Of a DNA stretch of 64,000 nt, positions 45,802 to 54,749 are shown piece after piece; within the stretch, counting starts at the first letter, position 1; every line of letters begins with the position of its first letter. Both the position numbers and the translations under genes were made by a program. The notes under the pieces are model-generated. The model saw only the letters and a program-made list of their open reading frames with translations. It was not told the origin of the DNA and searched no databases. Source of the stretch: Muricomes sp049840515 (GTDB lineage Bacteria > Bacillota > Clostridia > Lachnospirales > Lachnospiraceae); assembly GCA_049840515.1 (NCBI GenBank), contig JASGKW010000003.1, forward strand, positions 1 through 64,000. Direction: 5' to 3'.

Positions 45802-46566
45802 TTAAGCATAAAATTCTGTCATGTCCTGGCGGAAACGCAGAGGCAGATGATTTCTCTGCAGTTCCAGATTCTCCCGCTCCTCTATAGAAATTGACTTACA
45901 GAATCCCTTCCAGAGCCTTTCAAACTCCCCCTCAGCCTCCGACATTCTCCCGGCAGCCTCATCATCAAGTTTTTCTCCCTGAATCAGAATCCACTTCTTT
46001 CCAGCCTCGTGAACGAGAAATACACTGTGGGTCTTATCGTAAACCATCCAGTGCTCCAGGGGAAATCTGTTTGTAAAATGGTCCGCAATGCATGTAAGAA
46101 TCTGCCCCTTAGGTGTTATCTCAGAAAACATAACTCCATTTTCAAGCTCTCTGAACCGGATAAATTCGGTAAAAAGATGCGCCTCATTCGCAACCCTTCT
46201 GCTCAGTTCAAATACTTTGGCCACATGGCGGTTACTCAAATGCTCCATAATCTTCTTGCTTTCTTTTACTTTTCTCGCCTCAAGTATGGTATTATACACT
46301 GCATCTGCCTTTTCACAATCATCCGACAGAAGTGCATGGTAAATATCCCAATATGCATTATGCCCCAGATTGTTCTTTATCAGCCGTTCCACTGCCACAG
46401 ACTTCTGCCAGGTTTCTTCCACCTCAATATAATCACAGAACAATTGAGGTGTCATTGCCCCGCGCAAAGCGATTCCCGCATCCCTGTCCCGGCTTTCCTT
46501 CCACGCGTCATATATGGCGGAGAACATACCGGTAATTGTGTCATGACAAATATAAACCTGTTTCAT
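45802..46566 (-). CDS. TIGR03915/DUF4130-type DNA metabolism protein
   Basis: About 254 residues starting MKQVYICHDTITGMFSAIYD at ATG 46566. Other conserved blocks are VANEAHLFTEFIRFRELENG and the HFTNRFPLEHWMVYDKTHS block. These proteins occur next to a radical-SAM protein and, in many genomes, a uracil-DNA-glycosylase-like partner; the exact activity is unknown. It follows the radical-SAM gene with a 14-bp gap and presumably shares its LexA-boxed promoter. No UDG-like gene is in the window. Confidence 0.88.
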   Translation of the reverse strand: MKQVYICHDTITGMFSAIYDAWKESRDRDAGIALRGAMTPQLFCDYIEVEETWQKSVAVERLIKNNLGHNAYWDIYHALLSDDCEKADAVYNTILEARKVKESKKIMEHLSNRHVAKVFELSRRVANEAHLFTEFIRFRELENGVMFSEITPKGQILTCIADHFTNRFPLEHWMVYDKTHSVFLVHEAGKKWILIQGEKLDDEAAGRMSEAEGEFERLWKGFCKSISIEERENLELQRNHLPLRFRQDMTEFYA

Positions 46567-46579
46567 ACCAATCCTTCTT

Positions 46580-47902
46580 TCACTCCCAAACATTCTCAAT
46601 CTGACCAGTTACATCGTCAAATAATGATAATTGCTTAAATGTCATACCTCTCACAGAATCCGGCAGTTTCTCCTTTGTATTCAGCAGATTTCTGGTGATA
46701 TAGTCTTCCTCTATCTTTGTGTTGTACATCATCCTCCCGCTACATGTGATAAAGTAGAGAGCCCTCTTTAACACAACCCCCATCTTTTTCAAATCTTCAA
46801 ACTTAAGCGTTCCCATCCTTCTCGCTTTCACAATTCTGGAAGCTGATTTACATCCAATCCCCGGAACCCGAAGCAGGGTATTGTAGTCTGCCCTGTTTAC
46901 CTCCACCGGGAAAAATTCCAGATGTTTCAGCGCCCAGTCACACTTGGGATCCAAAAAAATATTAAAATTGGGAGTCTTCTCGCTCAAAAGCTCATCTGCC
47001 TCAAAGCGGTAATATCTTAAAAGCCAGTCTGCCTGATACAGACGATGCTCCCTCAGGAGAGGCGGCCCCTCCCCTGTTCTCGTCGGCAATGCAGAATCTT
47101 TGTTGACCGCGACAAATGCAGAATAGAAAACTCTTTTCAGTTCAAATTTCTTGTACAGTGACTCTGCAACACTGAGAATCTGATAATCCGTCTCCGGTGT
47201 CGCCCCTATAATCATCTGTGTACTCTGACCTGCCGGGACAAACCGGGGTGCATTTTTGTACAGTACGATTTCCTGCTTGTTGTCCTGCATCTTCTGCTGT
47301 ACCAGGCGCATGGGCGTCAGAATATTCTTGCGGCTTTTATTTGGCGCCAGAAGCTTGAGACTTTCCGCGGTGGGCAGCTCCAGATTCACACTCATCCTGT
47401 CTGCCAGAAATCCCACTCTCTGAATCAATGACTGTTCCGCTCCGGGAATCGCCTTGACATGAATATATCCCTGAAAATTACATTCATGGCGCAGTTTATA
47501 TAAAGCCGCATAAATCAACTCCATTGTATAATTGGGGCTCTTCAAAATCCCGGAACTCAGGAACAGCCCCTCTATATAATTTCTCCTGTAAAACTCCATG
47601 GTGAGAGTACAAATCTCATCCGGCGTAAAAGAAGTTCTCACCACATCATTGGATGATCTGTTGACACAATACTTACAGTCATAAATACATTCATTGGTAA
47701 ATAAAATCTTCAGCAGGGAGATGCATCTCCCGTCTGCTGAAAAGCTGTGGCAGATTCCAGCCTTGTAACAATTCCCCATTCCAGTCCCGTCACCCTGCCG
47801 GTCCACACCACTTGAAGTACATGCGACATCATACTTGGCAGCATCACTTAATATCTGCAGTTTATCATATAGTTGCATCTGCTCCTGAATAATCTCTGCC
47901 AT
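46580..47902 (-). CDS. Radical-SAM DNA modification/repair protein (TIGR03916-type)
   Basis: A 440-residue protein with the 4Fe-4S motif CIYDCKYC (CxxxCxxC) near residue 73, a TIM-barrel core, an earlier Cys pair (MGNCYKAGICHSF), and a C-terminal helix-hairpin-helix LLRVPGIGCKSASRIVKARR suited to DNA binding. The family is annotated as a putative DNA modification/repair radical SAM protein. Two LexA-like boxes sit in its promoter, which supports a role in DNA damage. The substrate lesion is unknown. Confidence 0.92.
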   Translation of the reverse strand: MAEIIQEQMQLYDKLQILSDAAKYDVACTSSGVDRQGDGTGMGNCYKAGICHSFSADGRCISLLKILFTNECIYDCKYCVNRSSNDVVRTSFTPDEICTLTMEFYRRNYIEGLFLSSGILKSPNYTMELIYAALYKLRHECNFQGYIHVKAIPGAEQSLIQRVGFLADRMSVNLELPTAESLKLLAPNKSRKNILTPMRLVQQKMQDNKQEIVLYKNAPRFVPAGQSTQMIIGATPETDYQILSVAESLYKKFELKRVFYSAFVAVNKDSALPTRTGEGPPLLREHRLYQADWLLRYYRFEADELLSEKTPNFNIFLDPKCDWALKHLEFFPVEVNRADYNTLLRVPGIGCKSASRIVKARRMGTLKFEDLKKMGVVLKRALYFITCSGRMMYNTKIEEDYITRNLLNTKEKLPDSVRGMTFKQLSLFDDVTGQIENVWE

Positions 47903-47941
47903 CCCGATACACTCCTCTAAGTATTTTAATTCTCATTTTTA

Positions 47942-47992
47942 GAACGTACGTTCTTACAGATTTATAATAGCACGTATGTTCGCTTTTTACAA
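47942..47992 (-). promoter_or_regulatory. LexA-regulated promoter of the radical-SAM operon
   Basis: TTGTAA (47987-47992) and TATTAT (47964-47969) are 17 bp apart on the minus strand. A near-consensus Gram-positive SOS box CGAACATACGTGC (47970-47982) fills the spacer, and a perfect GAACGTACGTTC (47942-47953) follows the start point. The arrangement is that of an SOS-repressed promoter. Confidence 0.8.
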
Positions 47993-48071
47993 GGCGTTTT
48001 TTGAAAATATAAAATTAAGTAAAATACTTCCAATTTCTTTGTGTATTTTTGTGAAACTTTTTCTAAATACG

Positions 48072-48100
48072 TTGACTTCTATTGTTAAATATGCTACTCT
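48072..48100 (+). promoter_or_regulatory. Promoter of the cold-shock gene
   Basis: TTGACT (48072-48077) and TACTCT (48095-48100), 17 bp apart. The expected leader is about 70 nt, as common for cold-shock mRNAs. Confidence 0.6.
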
Positions 48101-48175
48101 AATAGAGCATTGTTCATACATTTAATGGACGATGTAAGTACTTTATTATTTATTTTATTTATGGAGGGCAACACA

Positions 48176-48373
48176 ATGACAGGTACAGTAAAATGGTTTA
48201 ACAACCAAAAAGGTTATGGATTCATCTCTGACTCAGAAGGAAATGATGTATTCGTACACTACTCAGGACTCAACATGGATGGATTCAAATCTTTAGAAGA
48301 AGGCCAGGCTGTTGAATTTGATGTAACAGAAGGCGCTAAAGGACCTCAGGCAACTAACGTAGTAAAACTTTAA
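48176..48373 (+). CDS. csp: CspA-type cold-shock protein
   Basis: A 65-residue RNA chaperone. It starts at ATG 48176 (GGAGGG upstream) with MTGTVKWFNNQKGYGFISD; RNP1 is KGYGFI and RNP2 VFVHYS, and the protein ends GPQATNVVKL. It is a single-gene unit between its own promoter and a strong terminator. Upstream in-frame codons belong to the leader. Confidence 0.97.
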   Translation: MTGTVKWFNNQKGYGFISDSEGNDVFVHYSGLNMDGFKSLEEGQAVEFDVTEGAKGPQATNVVKL

Positions 48374-48461
48374 TCAGAATTTTAAATGTACCTTTTAATA
48401 TATAAATTAGACTAGATTTAATATTTAAAAGAAATACAGAGAAATGTGATTAAGAATTTTA

Positions 48462-48495
48462 AAAGGTATCTGGAATTTTTCCAGATACCTTTTTC
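48462..48495. terminator. Terminator after csp
   Basis: AAAGGTATCTGG and CCAGATACCTTT form a perfect 12-bp stem followed by TTTTC on the plus strand. A-rich sequence on the other side makes it usable by the opposing operon too. Confidence 0.85.
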
Positions 48496-48501
48496 TTATT
48501 G

Positions 48502-48532
48502 TGTCAGGAAAGTCCGATAAACTTTCCTGACA
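48502..48532 (-). terminator. Hairpin at the end of the IOR/PaaK operon
   Basis: TGTCAGGAAAGT and ACTTTCCTGACA form a perfect 12-bp stem with a 7-nt loop, 16 bp after the last ACT gene. The T-run is weak. Confidence 0.5.
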
Positions 48533-48548
48533 TTAAATATAAATTGCC

Positions 48549-48992
48549 CTATAAATTCACATTGGATGCGTAAGCCTCCGAAGCCTCCCACACCTCAAAT
48601 CCGCTGCCGCGCAGAATATCTGCCACTCTCCCCGGATCATCTGTTTTTAAAACAGCCGAAGCATCCTGTCCATTGGCAAACGCATACATATATTCAATAT
48701 TTACATCGCCCTGTACAATCTGATGCATCGCTCTGCTCAGAGAGCCGGTCGCATGAGGAACACGAAATGCCACTACATCTGTAAGCATTGCTGTAATCCC
48801 GTTCTCTTTCAATACAGCTCTGCCTTTATTCGGGTCAGATACTATCATGCGGAGCATTCCGTAATCTGACGTATCTGCCAGGCTCAGTGCTACAATGTTT
48901 ACGTCATTGCTCGCCAGCACAGAAAGCACTTCATCTAATCGACCTTCCCTGTTTTCAAGAAAAACTGATAATTGTTGAATTGTGATGCCCAT
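48549..48992 (-). CDS. Tandem ACT-domain protein (1)
   Basis: 147 residues forming two ACT folds (IQQLSVFLENREGRLDEVLSVL and TGSLSRAMHQIVQGDVNIEY). ACT domains bind small ligands such as amino acids. The gene ends the PaaK/IOR operon, 16 bp after paaK-1. Similar ACT proteins commonly sit beside PaaK-type ligases, suggesting amino-acid or aryl-acid sensing. The ligand is not known. Confidence 0.88.
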   Translation of the reverse strand: MGITIQQLSVFLENREGRLDEVLSVLASNDVNIVALSLADTSDYGMLRMIVSDPNKGRAVLKENGITAMLTDVVAFRVPHATGSLSRAMHQIVQGDVNIEYMYAFANGQDASAVLKTDDPGRVADILRGSGFEVWEASEAYASNVNL

Positions 48993-49008
48993 CTTCGCCT
49001 ACCTCCTT

Positions 49009-50343
49009 TTACTCCATGTTCCGTTTATCAATGACACGCACTGCTTTGCCTTCACTTCTCTGTATGGTTTTTGGCTCAACCAGTTTCACCCGCACAGAAA
49101 CACCAAGTGCCTGTTTCAGCACTGCGCCTATTTTATTCTTCAATGCATCCAGTTTTCTGATTTCATCGGAGAATACGCTCTCGTCCACTTCCACCATAAC
49201 TGTGAGAATATCCATATTGTCTTCCCGCTCTACAATCATGAGATAATGTGGTGCTACGGCGCCGCCCATGCCAAGAAGTGCCGTCTCCACCTGGGTCGGG
49301 AATACATTGACTCCGCGGATAACCTTCATATCATCTGTACGCCCGGTAAATTTGGAAATTCTCGGAGTTGTCCTTCCGCACGCACATGTGCTGTGGTCAA
49401 TGCTGGTCAAATCCTTTGTGCGGTAGCGTAGAAGAGGCATAGCTTCTTTTGCCAGTGTGGTAAAAATCAGCTCCCCAGTCTCATTGTCGGCACAAGCCTG
49501 GTTTGTCGCGGGATTCAGAACCTCGGGATAGAAATAATCTGCATTGATATGCAATCCTGCATGATGTATACAGTCCTGTGCCACGCCTGGTCCTGTGATT
49601 TCACACAGTCCATAAATATCAAAACAATTGATGTGAAGGATACTTTCAATCTTCTTCCTCATCTCTTCTGTCCACGGCTCTGCACCGTGAATTCCCGCCT
49701 TAATCTGAAGGCGGTCCACAAGTCCGGCTTCCTGGAGTGACTCGGCAAGATGAAGGGCATAGGAAGGTGTACATGCGATGGCAGTCGCGCCAAAATCCTC
49801 CATGCACATCATCTGGCGCTGTGTGTTGCCTGCTGACATTGGGATAGCCAGAGCACCTAATGCTCTCGCGCCAAGATCCAGTCCAATTCCGCCGGTAAAT
49901 AATCCATAGCCATAGCATACATGAAGAATATCTTCCTCTGACAATCCCGCCATAGCCAGACACCGCGCCACACATTCTCCCCACACATCCACATCTTTCT
50001 GGGAATAAGATGCCAAGGTTAATTTTCCTGTTGTCCCTGAGGTTCCCTGCACGCGTGCAACATCTTTTTTCGGGATCGCGAGAAGTCCAAAGGGATAATT
50101 CTCTCTCAAATCTTCCTTTGTTGTGAACGGAAGCTTGTGAATATCTTCGATTCCTTTGATATCCCCAGGTTCTACTCCAAGATCTTTCATTTTTTTATGG
50201 TAAAAATCTACGTTGTTATAAACGCGGTTTACAACATCCACCAGACGTCTGCCCTGCAGGGCCGCCATCTCATCACTGCTCATACATTCTACTTTTGGGT
50301 CTCTGATTCGCTCCACCCAGTTTTCTAATGTCACTGCCGCCAT
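49009..50343 (-). CDS. paaK: Phenylacetate-CoA ligase family protein (1)
   Basis: A 444-residue adenylate-forming enzyme joining an aryl acid to CoA with ATP. The phosphate loop is QGTSGTTGK near residue 100, with GAEPWTEEMR, DIYGLCEITGPGV and RTDDMKVIRGVNVFPTQVE (hinge). ATG 50343 follows ATAGGAG. In the IOR operon it could interconvert phenylacetate or indoleacetate with the CoA thioester. Running toward ATP formation is possible in principle but is not shown by the sequence. Confidence 0.92.
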   Translation of the reverse strand: MAAVTLENWVERIRDPKVECMSSDEMAALQGRRLVDVVNRVYNNVDFYHKKMKDLGVEPGDIKGIEDIHKLPFTTKEDLRENYPFGLLAIPKKDVARVQGTSGTTGKLTLASYSQKDVDVWGECVARCLAMAGLSEEDILHVCYGYGLFTGGIGLDLGARALGALAIPMSAGNTQRQMMCMEDFGATAIACTPSYALHLAESLQEAGLVDRLQIKAGIHGAEPWTEEMRKKIESILHINCFDIYGLCEITGPGVAQDCIHHAGLHINADYFYPEVLNPATNQACADNETGELIFTTLAKEAMPLLRYRTKDLTSIDHSTCACGRTTPRISKFTGRTDDMKVIRGVNVFPTQVETALLGMGGAVAPHYLMIVEREDNMDILTVMVEVDESVFSDEIRKLDALKNKIGAVLKQALGVSVRVKLVEPKTIQRSEGKAVRVIDKRNME

Positions 50344-50404
50344 CTTCTCTACTCCTATCTTTTCAGTTGTACTTTCAGGCAGTCAAAAGCTGCCCTGTGA
50401 GACT

Positions 50405-50824
50405 TTATAAGTCTGTTTCTTCCACAATCTTAACATCCGCTTCCCTGAGAACTTCTGCTACCTTTTCATAATCGTCCGTGTTAAACACCATAACCGGTGT
50501 CCTGCCCTCCCGGATGACAAAAGAATAAATATAGTTTATATTGATTTCTCCGCCTGCAAGGATAGAAAGCATCTGATTCAGATTTCCTTCTTCATCTTTC
50601 AGCTCCACTCCAATTACATCATGGATTCTCACAACAAACCCTTTTGCCGTCAGATAAGCCTTCGCGTCAGCCGGCTTATCAACTACCAGACGCAAAATGC
50701 CAAACTCTGGAGTGTCAAATGAAGCTATGGCCCGGATATTGATATGAGCCTCTGTCAAAGCTGAAGTAACCCTCATCAGACTGCCCGGCCTGTTTTCCAC
50801 AAATACCGATAACTGCTTAATCAT
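50405..50824 (-). CDS. Tandem ACT-domain protein (2)
   Basis: 139 residues, two ACT folds (IKQLSVFVENRPGSLMRVTSAL; GNLNQMLSILAGGEININYIY). It is homologous to the ACT gene at 48549, most clearly at the N-terminus (QLSVFxENRxGxL). It lies between iorB and paaK-1, so each PaaK gene seems to have an ACT gene in the same operon. A ligand-sensing or regulatory subunit role is inferred from family and context. Confidence 0.88.
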   Translation of the reverse strand: MIKQLSVFVENRPGSLMRVTSALTEAHINIRAIASFDTPEFGILRLVVDKPADAKAYLTAKGFVVRIHDVIGVELKDEEGNLNQMLSILAGGEININYIYSFVIREGRTPVMVFNTDDYEKVAEVLREADVKIVEETDL

Positions 50825-50878
50825 CCTCTCACCCGCCTTTCTCTCATAAAGATTGATAACAAGTCATACTTCTTGAAC

Positions 50879-51448
50879 TTATAATGTATACCCTACATCA
50901 AATGCTTTTTTATTAATCTCAATTGTTTTTGGAGGGACGGTGTTCTCAATTACCTTGTACCACTCTTCTTTTGTAAAATCCATGTGCTGAGCCGCAACAC
51001 CGAGCACAACCAGATTGAATACCTTGGAGTTTCCAAGTTTCTTGGACTCTTCTGTAGCATTGACTTTATAAACCTTGTGCTCTTTCTCCAAAGTTTCCAA
51101 AATATGATCCGGGTATTTAGCCGCACCAATGACTACAGGCATGGGGTCAATCCGCCAGTCGTTCACAATCAGAACTCCATCTTCTTTCAGGAAATGTGCA
51201 TATCTCAATGCTTCCAGACGTTCAAAAGCAATCAGCACATCTGCCTGTCCCTCTTCCACAATAGGCTCGGAGACTTTCTCACCATAGCGGACAAAAGTAA
51301 CTACACTTCCGCCTCTCTGGGCCATACCGTGCACTTCTGAAAGTTTTACGTCATAACCTCCCGCGATTGTAAGACCGCCCAATATTCTACTGGTAAGCAG
51401 GGTTCCCTGACCGCCTACCCCTACTATCATAATATTCTTTACTGCCAT
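50879..51448 (-). CDS. iorB: Indolepyruvate:ferredoxin oxidoreductase, beta subunit
   Basis: 189 residues of the gamma/beta type 2-oxoacid oxidoreductase domain: MIVGVGGQGTLLTSRILG, MAQRGGSVVTFVRYGEKVSEP and ADVLIAFERLEALRY. With IorA it oxidatively decarboxylates aryl-pyruvates to aryl-acetyl-CoA, reducing ferredoxin. ATG 51448 lies 3 bp after iorA. The subunit has no iron-sulfur motif; those are in IorA. Confidence 0.96.
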   Translation of the reverse strand: MAVKNIMIVGVGGQGTLLTSRILGGLTIAGGYDVKLSEVHGMAQRGGSVVTFVRYGEKVSEPIVEEGQADVLIAFERLEALRYAHFLKEDGVLIVNDWRIDPMPVVIGAAKYPDHILETLEKEHKVYKVNATEESKKLGNSKVFNLVVLGVAAQHMDFTKEEWYKVIENTVPPKTIEINKKAFDVGYTL

Positions 51449-51450
51449 AT

Positions 51451-53196
51451 CTATTCACCCGCCTTTACCAGTTCTATTGCATCAAATTTACATAAGTCTG
51501 CGCATAAACGGCAGCCTGTACACATGGTGTCATCAATATAAACCGTTTTATCCGGATTTTTTGTTATAGCAGGACATCCAGGTTTCAGACAGGCACCACA
51601 TTTTTTACATTTGTCTTTAATAACAGTGTAGACAGGCTTTGGTGACTTGTCGAGAAGAACGCATGGAGACTTAGCAATAATTACAGATATCTCATCTCTC
51701 GCCACTTCTTCTTTGATTGTTTTTTCCAGTGTAACAAGGTCAAAAGCATCAATTTCTATTACGTTCTTCACACCCATCGCCCGGCAGAGATTTTCAATAT
51801 CAATGGCATAAGCCGGAAGCCCCTGCAACGTTTTTCCTGTGGCTGCATGGTCCTGGTGTCCTGTCATTCCTGTGGTAGAGTTATCCAGAATAAGAACTGT
51901 CCCTGAGGCATTATTATAAACCATGTTCATCAAAGAGTTTACGCCGGTATGTAAAAATGTGGAATCTCCGATTACTGCAACCCAGTTCTTGATATATTCT
52001 CTTCCCTTTGCTTTCTCCATTCCGTGCAAGGTAGATATGCTGGAACCCATACACATTGTTGTATCTACAACACTCAATGGGGCAACTGCTCCAAGGGTAT
52101 AACATCCAATATCTCCGGCAGCGTGAATCTTAAGCTTATTCAACAAATGATACACACTGCGGTGAGGACATCCCGGACATAAAATCGGCGGGCGCATGGG
52201 AGCCGGAGCCGGAGCTTTTGTGACAATTTCCTCTTTTAAAATTGCTTTCCTGAGCATGGTTGCACTGTACTCTCCCAGCACAGTGAAAATTTCTTTTCCT
52301 GTAGCTTTGATTCCCCATGATTTCACCTGCTCCTCAATCACTGGATCCAACTCTTCCACGATATACAGAGTGTCTACTTTGGATGCAAAGTTTTCAATCA
52401 GCTTTCTTGGAAGGGGATTTACCATGCCAAGCTTCAAAACAGAAGCCTGAGGAAGAGCCTCTTTTACATACTGATAAGGAATTCCACTTGTGATAACACC
52501 TATCTTGGTGTCATTCATCTCTACTTTATTGATGGATAAGGTATTTGCAGCCTCCGCCAGTTTCAGATTCAGCTTCTCGATTTCCGCATGGCGCAGCTTT
52601 GCATTCCCGGGCATCATAACATTTTTGCCGTAATTTCTCTCGTAAGGTTTATCTTCCGCTTCAACTCTATCCTGAAGTTCCACAATTCCCTGAGAATGAG
52701 CAAGACGGGTGGTGATTCTGTAAATAAAAGGTCTGTCATACTGCTCACTCAAGTCAAAGGCCGCCTTGAGGAATTCTTTTGCTTCTGCGCTGTCAGAAGG
52801 TTCAATAACCGGAACCTGTGCAGCTTCTGCAACCATCCGTGTATCCTGCTCATTCTGAGAGCTGTACAATCCCGGGTCATCTGCAACAACAAACACAAGT
52901 CCCCCATTTACTCCCATGTAAGATACAGAATAAAGAGGGTCTGAAGCCACGTTCAGGCCTACATGCTTCATACAGGCCATTGACCGTGAACCCACAATGC
53001 TGGCGCCTACTGCCACCTCGGCAGCTACCTTCTCGTTTGGTGCCCACTCTTCATAGAGGTCCTCTCTGTACCGAACCAGATATTCACTGATTTCTGTACT
53101 GGGAGTTCCCGGATAAGCTGAAGAAACTTTCACCCCAGCCTCATAAGCTCCGCGGGCTATGGCTTCATTTCCCAACATAATTACTTTTTCTGACAT
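51451..53196 (-). CDS. iorA: Indolepyruvate:ferredoxin oxidoreductase, alpha subunit
   Basis: A 581-residue thiamine-diphosphate enzyme. The N-terminal pyrimidine-binding domain has SSAYPGTPSTEISEYL. The TPP motif is GDSTFLHTGVNSLMNM followed by LDNSTTGMTGHQDHA. Two 4Fe-4S clusters are indicated at the C-terminus by CKKCGACLKPGC and CTGCRLCADLC. Start ATG 53196, 3 bp after the stop of the repaired PaaK-2. It acts on indolepyruvate, phenylpyruvate or hydroxyphenylpyruvate; ferredoxin is the acceptor. Confidence 0.97.
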   Translation of the reverse strand: MSEKVIMLGNEAIARGAYEAGVKVSSAYPGTPSTEISEYLVRYREDLYEEWAPNEKVAAEVAVGASIVGSRSMACMKHVGLNVASDPLYSVSYMGVNGGLVFVVADDPGLYSSQNEQDTRMVAEAAQVPVIEPSDSAEAKEFLKAAFDLSEQYDRPFIYRITTRLAHSQGIVELQDRVEAEDKPYERNYGKNVMMPGNAKLRHAEIEKLNLKLAEAANTLSINKVEMNDTKIGVITSGIPYQYVKEALPQASVLKLGMVNPLPRKLIENFASKVDTLYIVEELDPVIEEQVKSWGIKATGKEIFTVLGEYSATMLRKAILKEEIVTKAPAPAPMRPPILCPGCPHRSVYHLLNKLKIHAAGDIGCYTLGAVAPLSVVDTTMCMGSSISTLHGMEKAKGREYIKNWVAVIGDSTFLHTGVNSLMNMVYNNASGTVLILDNSTTGMTGHQDHAATGKTLQGLPAYAIDIENLCRAMGVKNVIEIDAFDLVTLEKTIKEEVARDEISVIIAKSPCVLLDKSPKPVYTVIKDKCKKCGACLKPGCPAITKNPDKTVYIDDTMCTGCRLCADLCKFDAIELVKAGE

Positions 53197-53199
53197 ATC

Positions 53200-54511
53200 T
53201 TATAAACCATCCTTTCGTAAATCTGTTACTCTCTTGGCCTTGCCCTCAAATCTTTGAAGAGAGTTCGGCGCTACCAGCCGGATTTGTGTTGCGAGTCCGA
53301 GCTGGGACTTCAGAAGCTCCTTTAATGTTCTTCTCCAAACTGCTTAATTTAGAATAGCTGTCCAGCAGCCTGTCATCTATCAGCTCTACTGTAATTGTCA
53401 TAACATCCAGCCTGTTCTGTCTTTCCACCAGTATCTCATAGTGCGGCCCGATTTCATCAATTTTAAGCAGCACCTCCTCAATCTGGCTTGGGAATACATT
53501 TACCCCGCGGATAACAAGCATATCATCCGCGCGCCCTGACAGGTTGGCCATGCGCACGGTTGTCCTTCCACATTCGCAAGGCTCGTACATGAGTTTCGTC
53601 AAATCTCCTGTCCGGTATCTGACCAAAGGCAGCGCTTCTTTGCCAAGGCAGGTGATTACCAGTTCCCCAGTAGCTCCCGGAGGCAATACTTCCTCCGTAT
53701 CTGGGTCAATAATTTCAGGAATGAACCAGTCCTCATTTATGTGCATTCCGCATAACTCTGTACACTCTCCTGAAACTCCAGGACCGCACAGCTCGCTCAT
53801 GCCATAATTCTGGGTGCAGACAAACTGGTCACCCCAAACCTTGTGCATCTCATCTCTCATCGGTTCCGTCATTCCCTCACCGCCAAAAAGTCCGATACGC
53901 ACCTTCAAATCTTTTGAGGGGTCCACGCCCTGTTCCCTCAGAATTTCTCCCAGGTGAAGTGCATAGGAGGGTGTTGCCACCAACAGTGTCACATCCATAT
54001 CCTGGAGGAACATTTTCTGTTTGGCAGAATTTCCTGATGACATTGGGATTACCGAGGCCCCTATTTTTTCCAGGCCGCCGTGAAGTCCCAATGCACCTGT
54101 AAATGTGCCATATCCAAAAGAAATCTGTGCCACATCCTCAGAAGTGGCGCCCCCCATGCAGGCGATTCTCGCCACATTATTCAGCCACATGTCCAAATCA
54201 TTTGAGGTATATCCCACAACTGTCGGTTTACCTGTGGTACCGGAGCTGGCATGGTATCTGACAATCTCTTTCTTATCCACCGCAAACAATCCGTCGGGAT
54301 AATTTTCTCTGAAGTCTGCTTTATATGTAAACGGCATCTTCCTTAAATCTTCTAAAGTGCTAATATCCTCCGGCCTTACTTCAGCCTCGTCCATCTTCCT
54401 GCGGTAAGGCTCCACACGCTCATATATATAGGCGGCAGTTTCCTTCAAACGCTCAAGCTGAATCGCTTCCAGTTCAGCTCTTGGCAGAGTCTCTTCTTTT
54501 GACCAAATCAT
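53200..54511 (-). CDS. paaK: Phenylacetate-CoA ligase family protein (2), one frameshift
   Basis: First gene of the IOR operon. ATG 54511 follows AAGGAGG. Adenylation motifs are YHASSGTTGKPTVVGYT, FGGEGMTEPM, NYGMSELCGPGVSGE and RADDMLVIRGVNVFPSQIE. Near 53320 one extra G shifts the frame; without it the protein ends KELLKSQLGLATQIRLV...TDLRKDGL at 53200, about 436 residues. It is a distinct paralogue of the ligase at 49009, so two substrates or two directions of flux are possible. Confidence 0.9.
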
Positions 54512-54550
54512 TCCAAAAACCCTCCTTCAACATCACAGTCATTCTTTTAC

Positions 54551-54579
54551 AGTATATCACAATACTTTCCCGATTTAAA
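54551..54579 (-). promoter_or_regulatory. Putative promoter of the PaaK/IOR operon
   Basis: TTTAAA (54574-54579) and TATACT (54551-54556), 17 bp apart. The -35 is weak, as expected for a regulated promoter. No operator was identified. Confidence 0.45.
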
Positions 54580-54610
54580 GCGCTAAGTTGAATAAGGTGC
54601 ACTATATTGG

Positions 54611-54749
54611 TAACAGTTCAGCCATGCAAATTTCCGATGATAACCGCAGGAGAGAGTTTACTCTCGTATGCGGTTATCATCGGAAATTTATATGGCGCTC
54701 TGCCAAAGCGAGATGAAGCGGAGCAAAATCAAGCTTGGCTGAACTGTAA
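54611..54749. repeat. 139-bp palindromic element, repeat copy D
   Basis: Ends TAACAGTTCAGCCA and TGGCTGAACTGTAA are inverted copies with one mismatch. Inside, 54628-54648 and 54669-54689 form a perfect 21-bp stem, extended by GAGAG/CTCTC in the loop. It abuts the glyA stop codon and carries no ORF. Short relatives lie at 9308, 18782 and 24907, so it is a small dispersed, MITE- or REP-like family. The rest of the glyA-paaK gap holds only the promoter noted. Confidence 0.7.

Noticed and set aside
48110..48175. N-terminal extension of the cold-shock protein
   Set aside because: The first 22 in-frame codons lie in the leader; the good ribosome-binding site and the family's length fit ATG 48176.
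54628..54689. Strong hairpin read as the glyA terminator or an attenuator of the PaaK operon
   Set aside because: No T-run follows on the minus strand and it is framed by inverted repeats shared with other intergenic copies, so a repeat element fits better.
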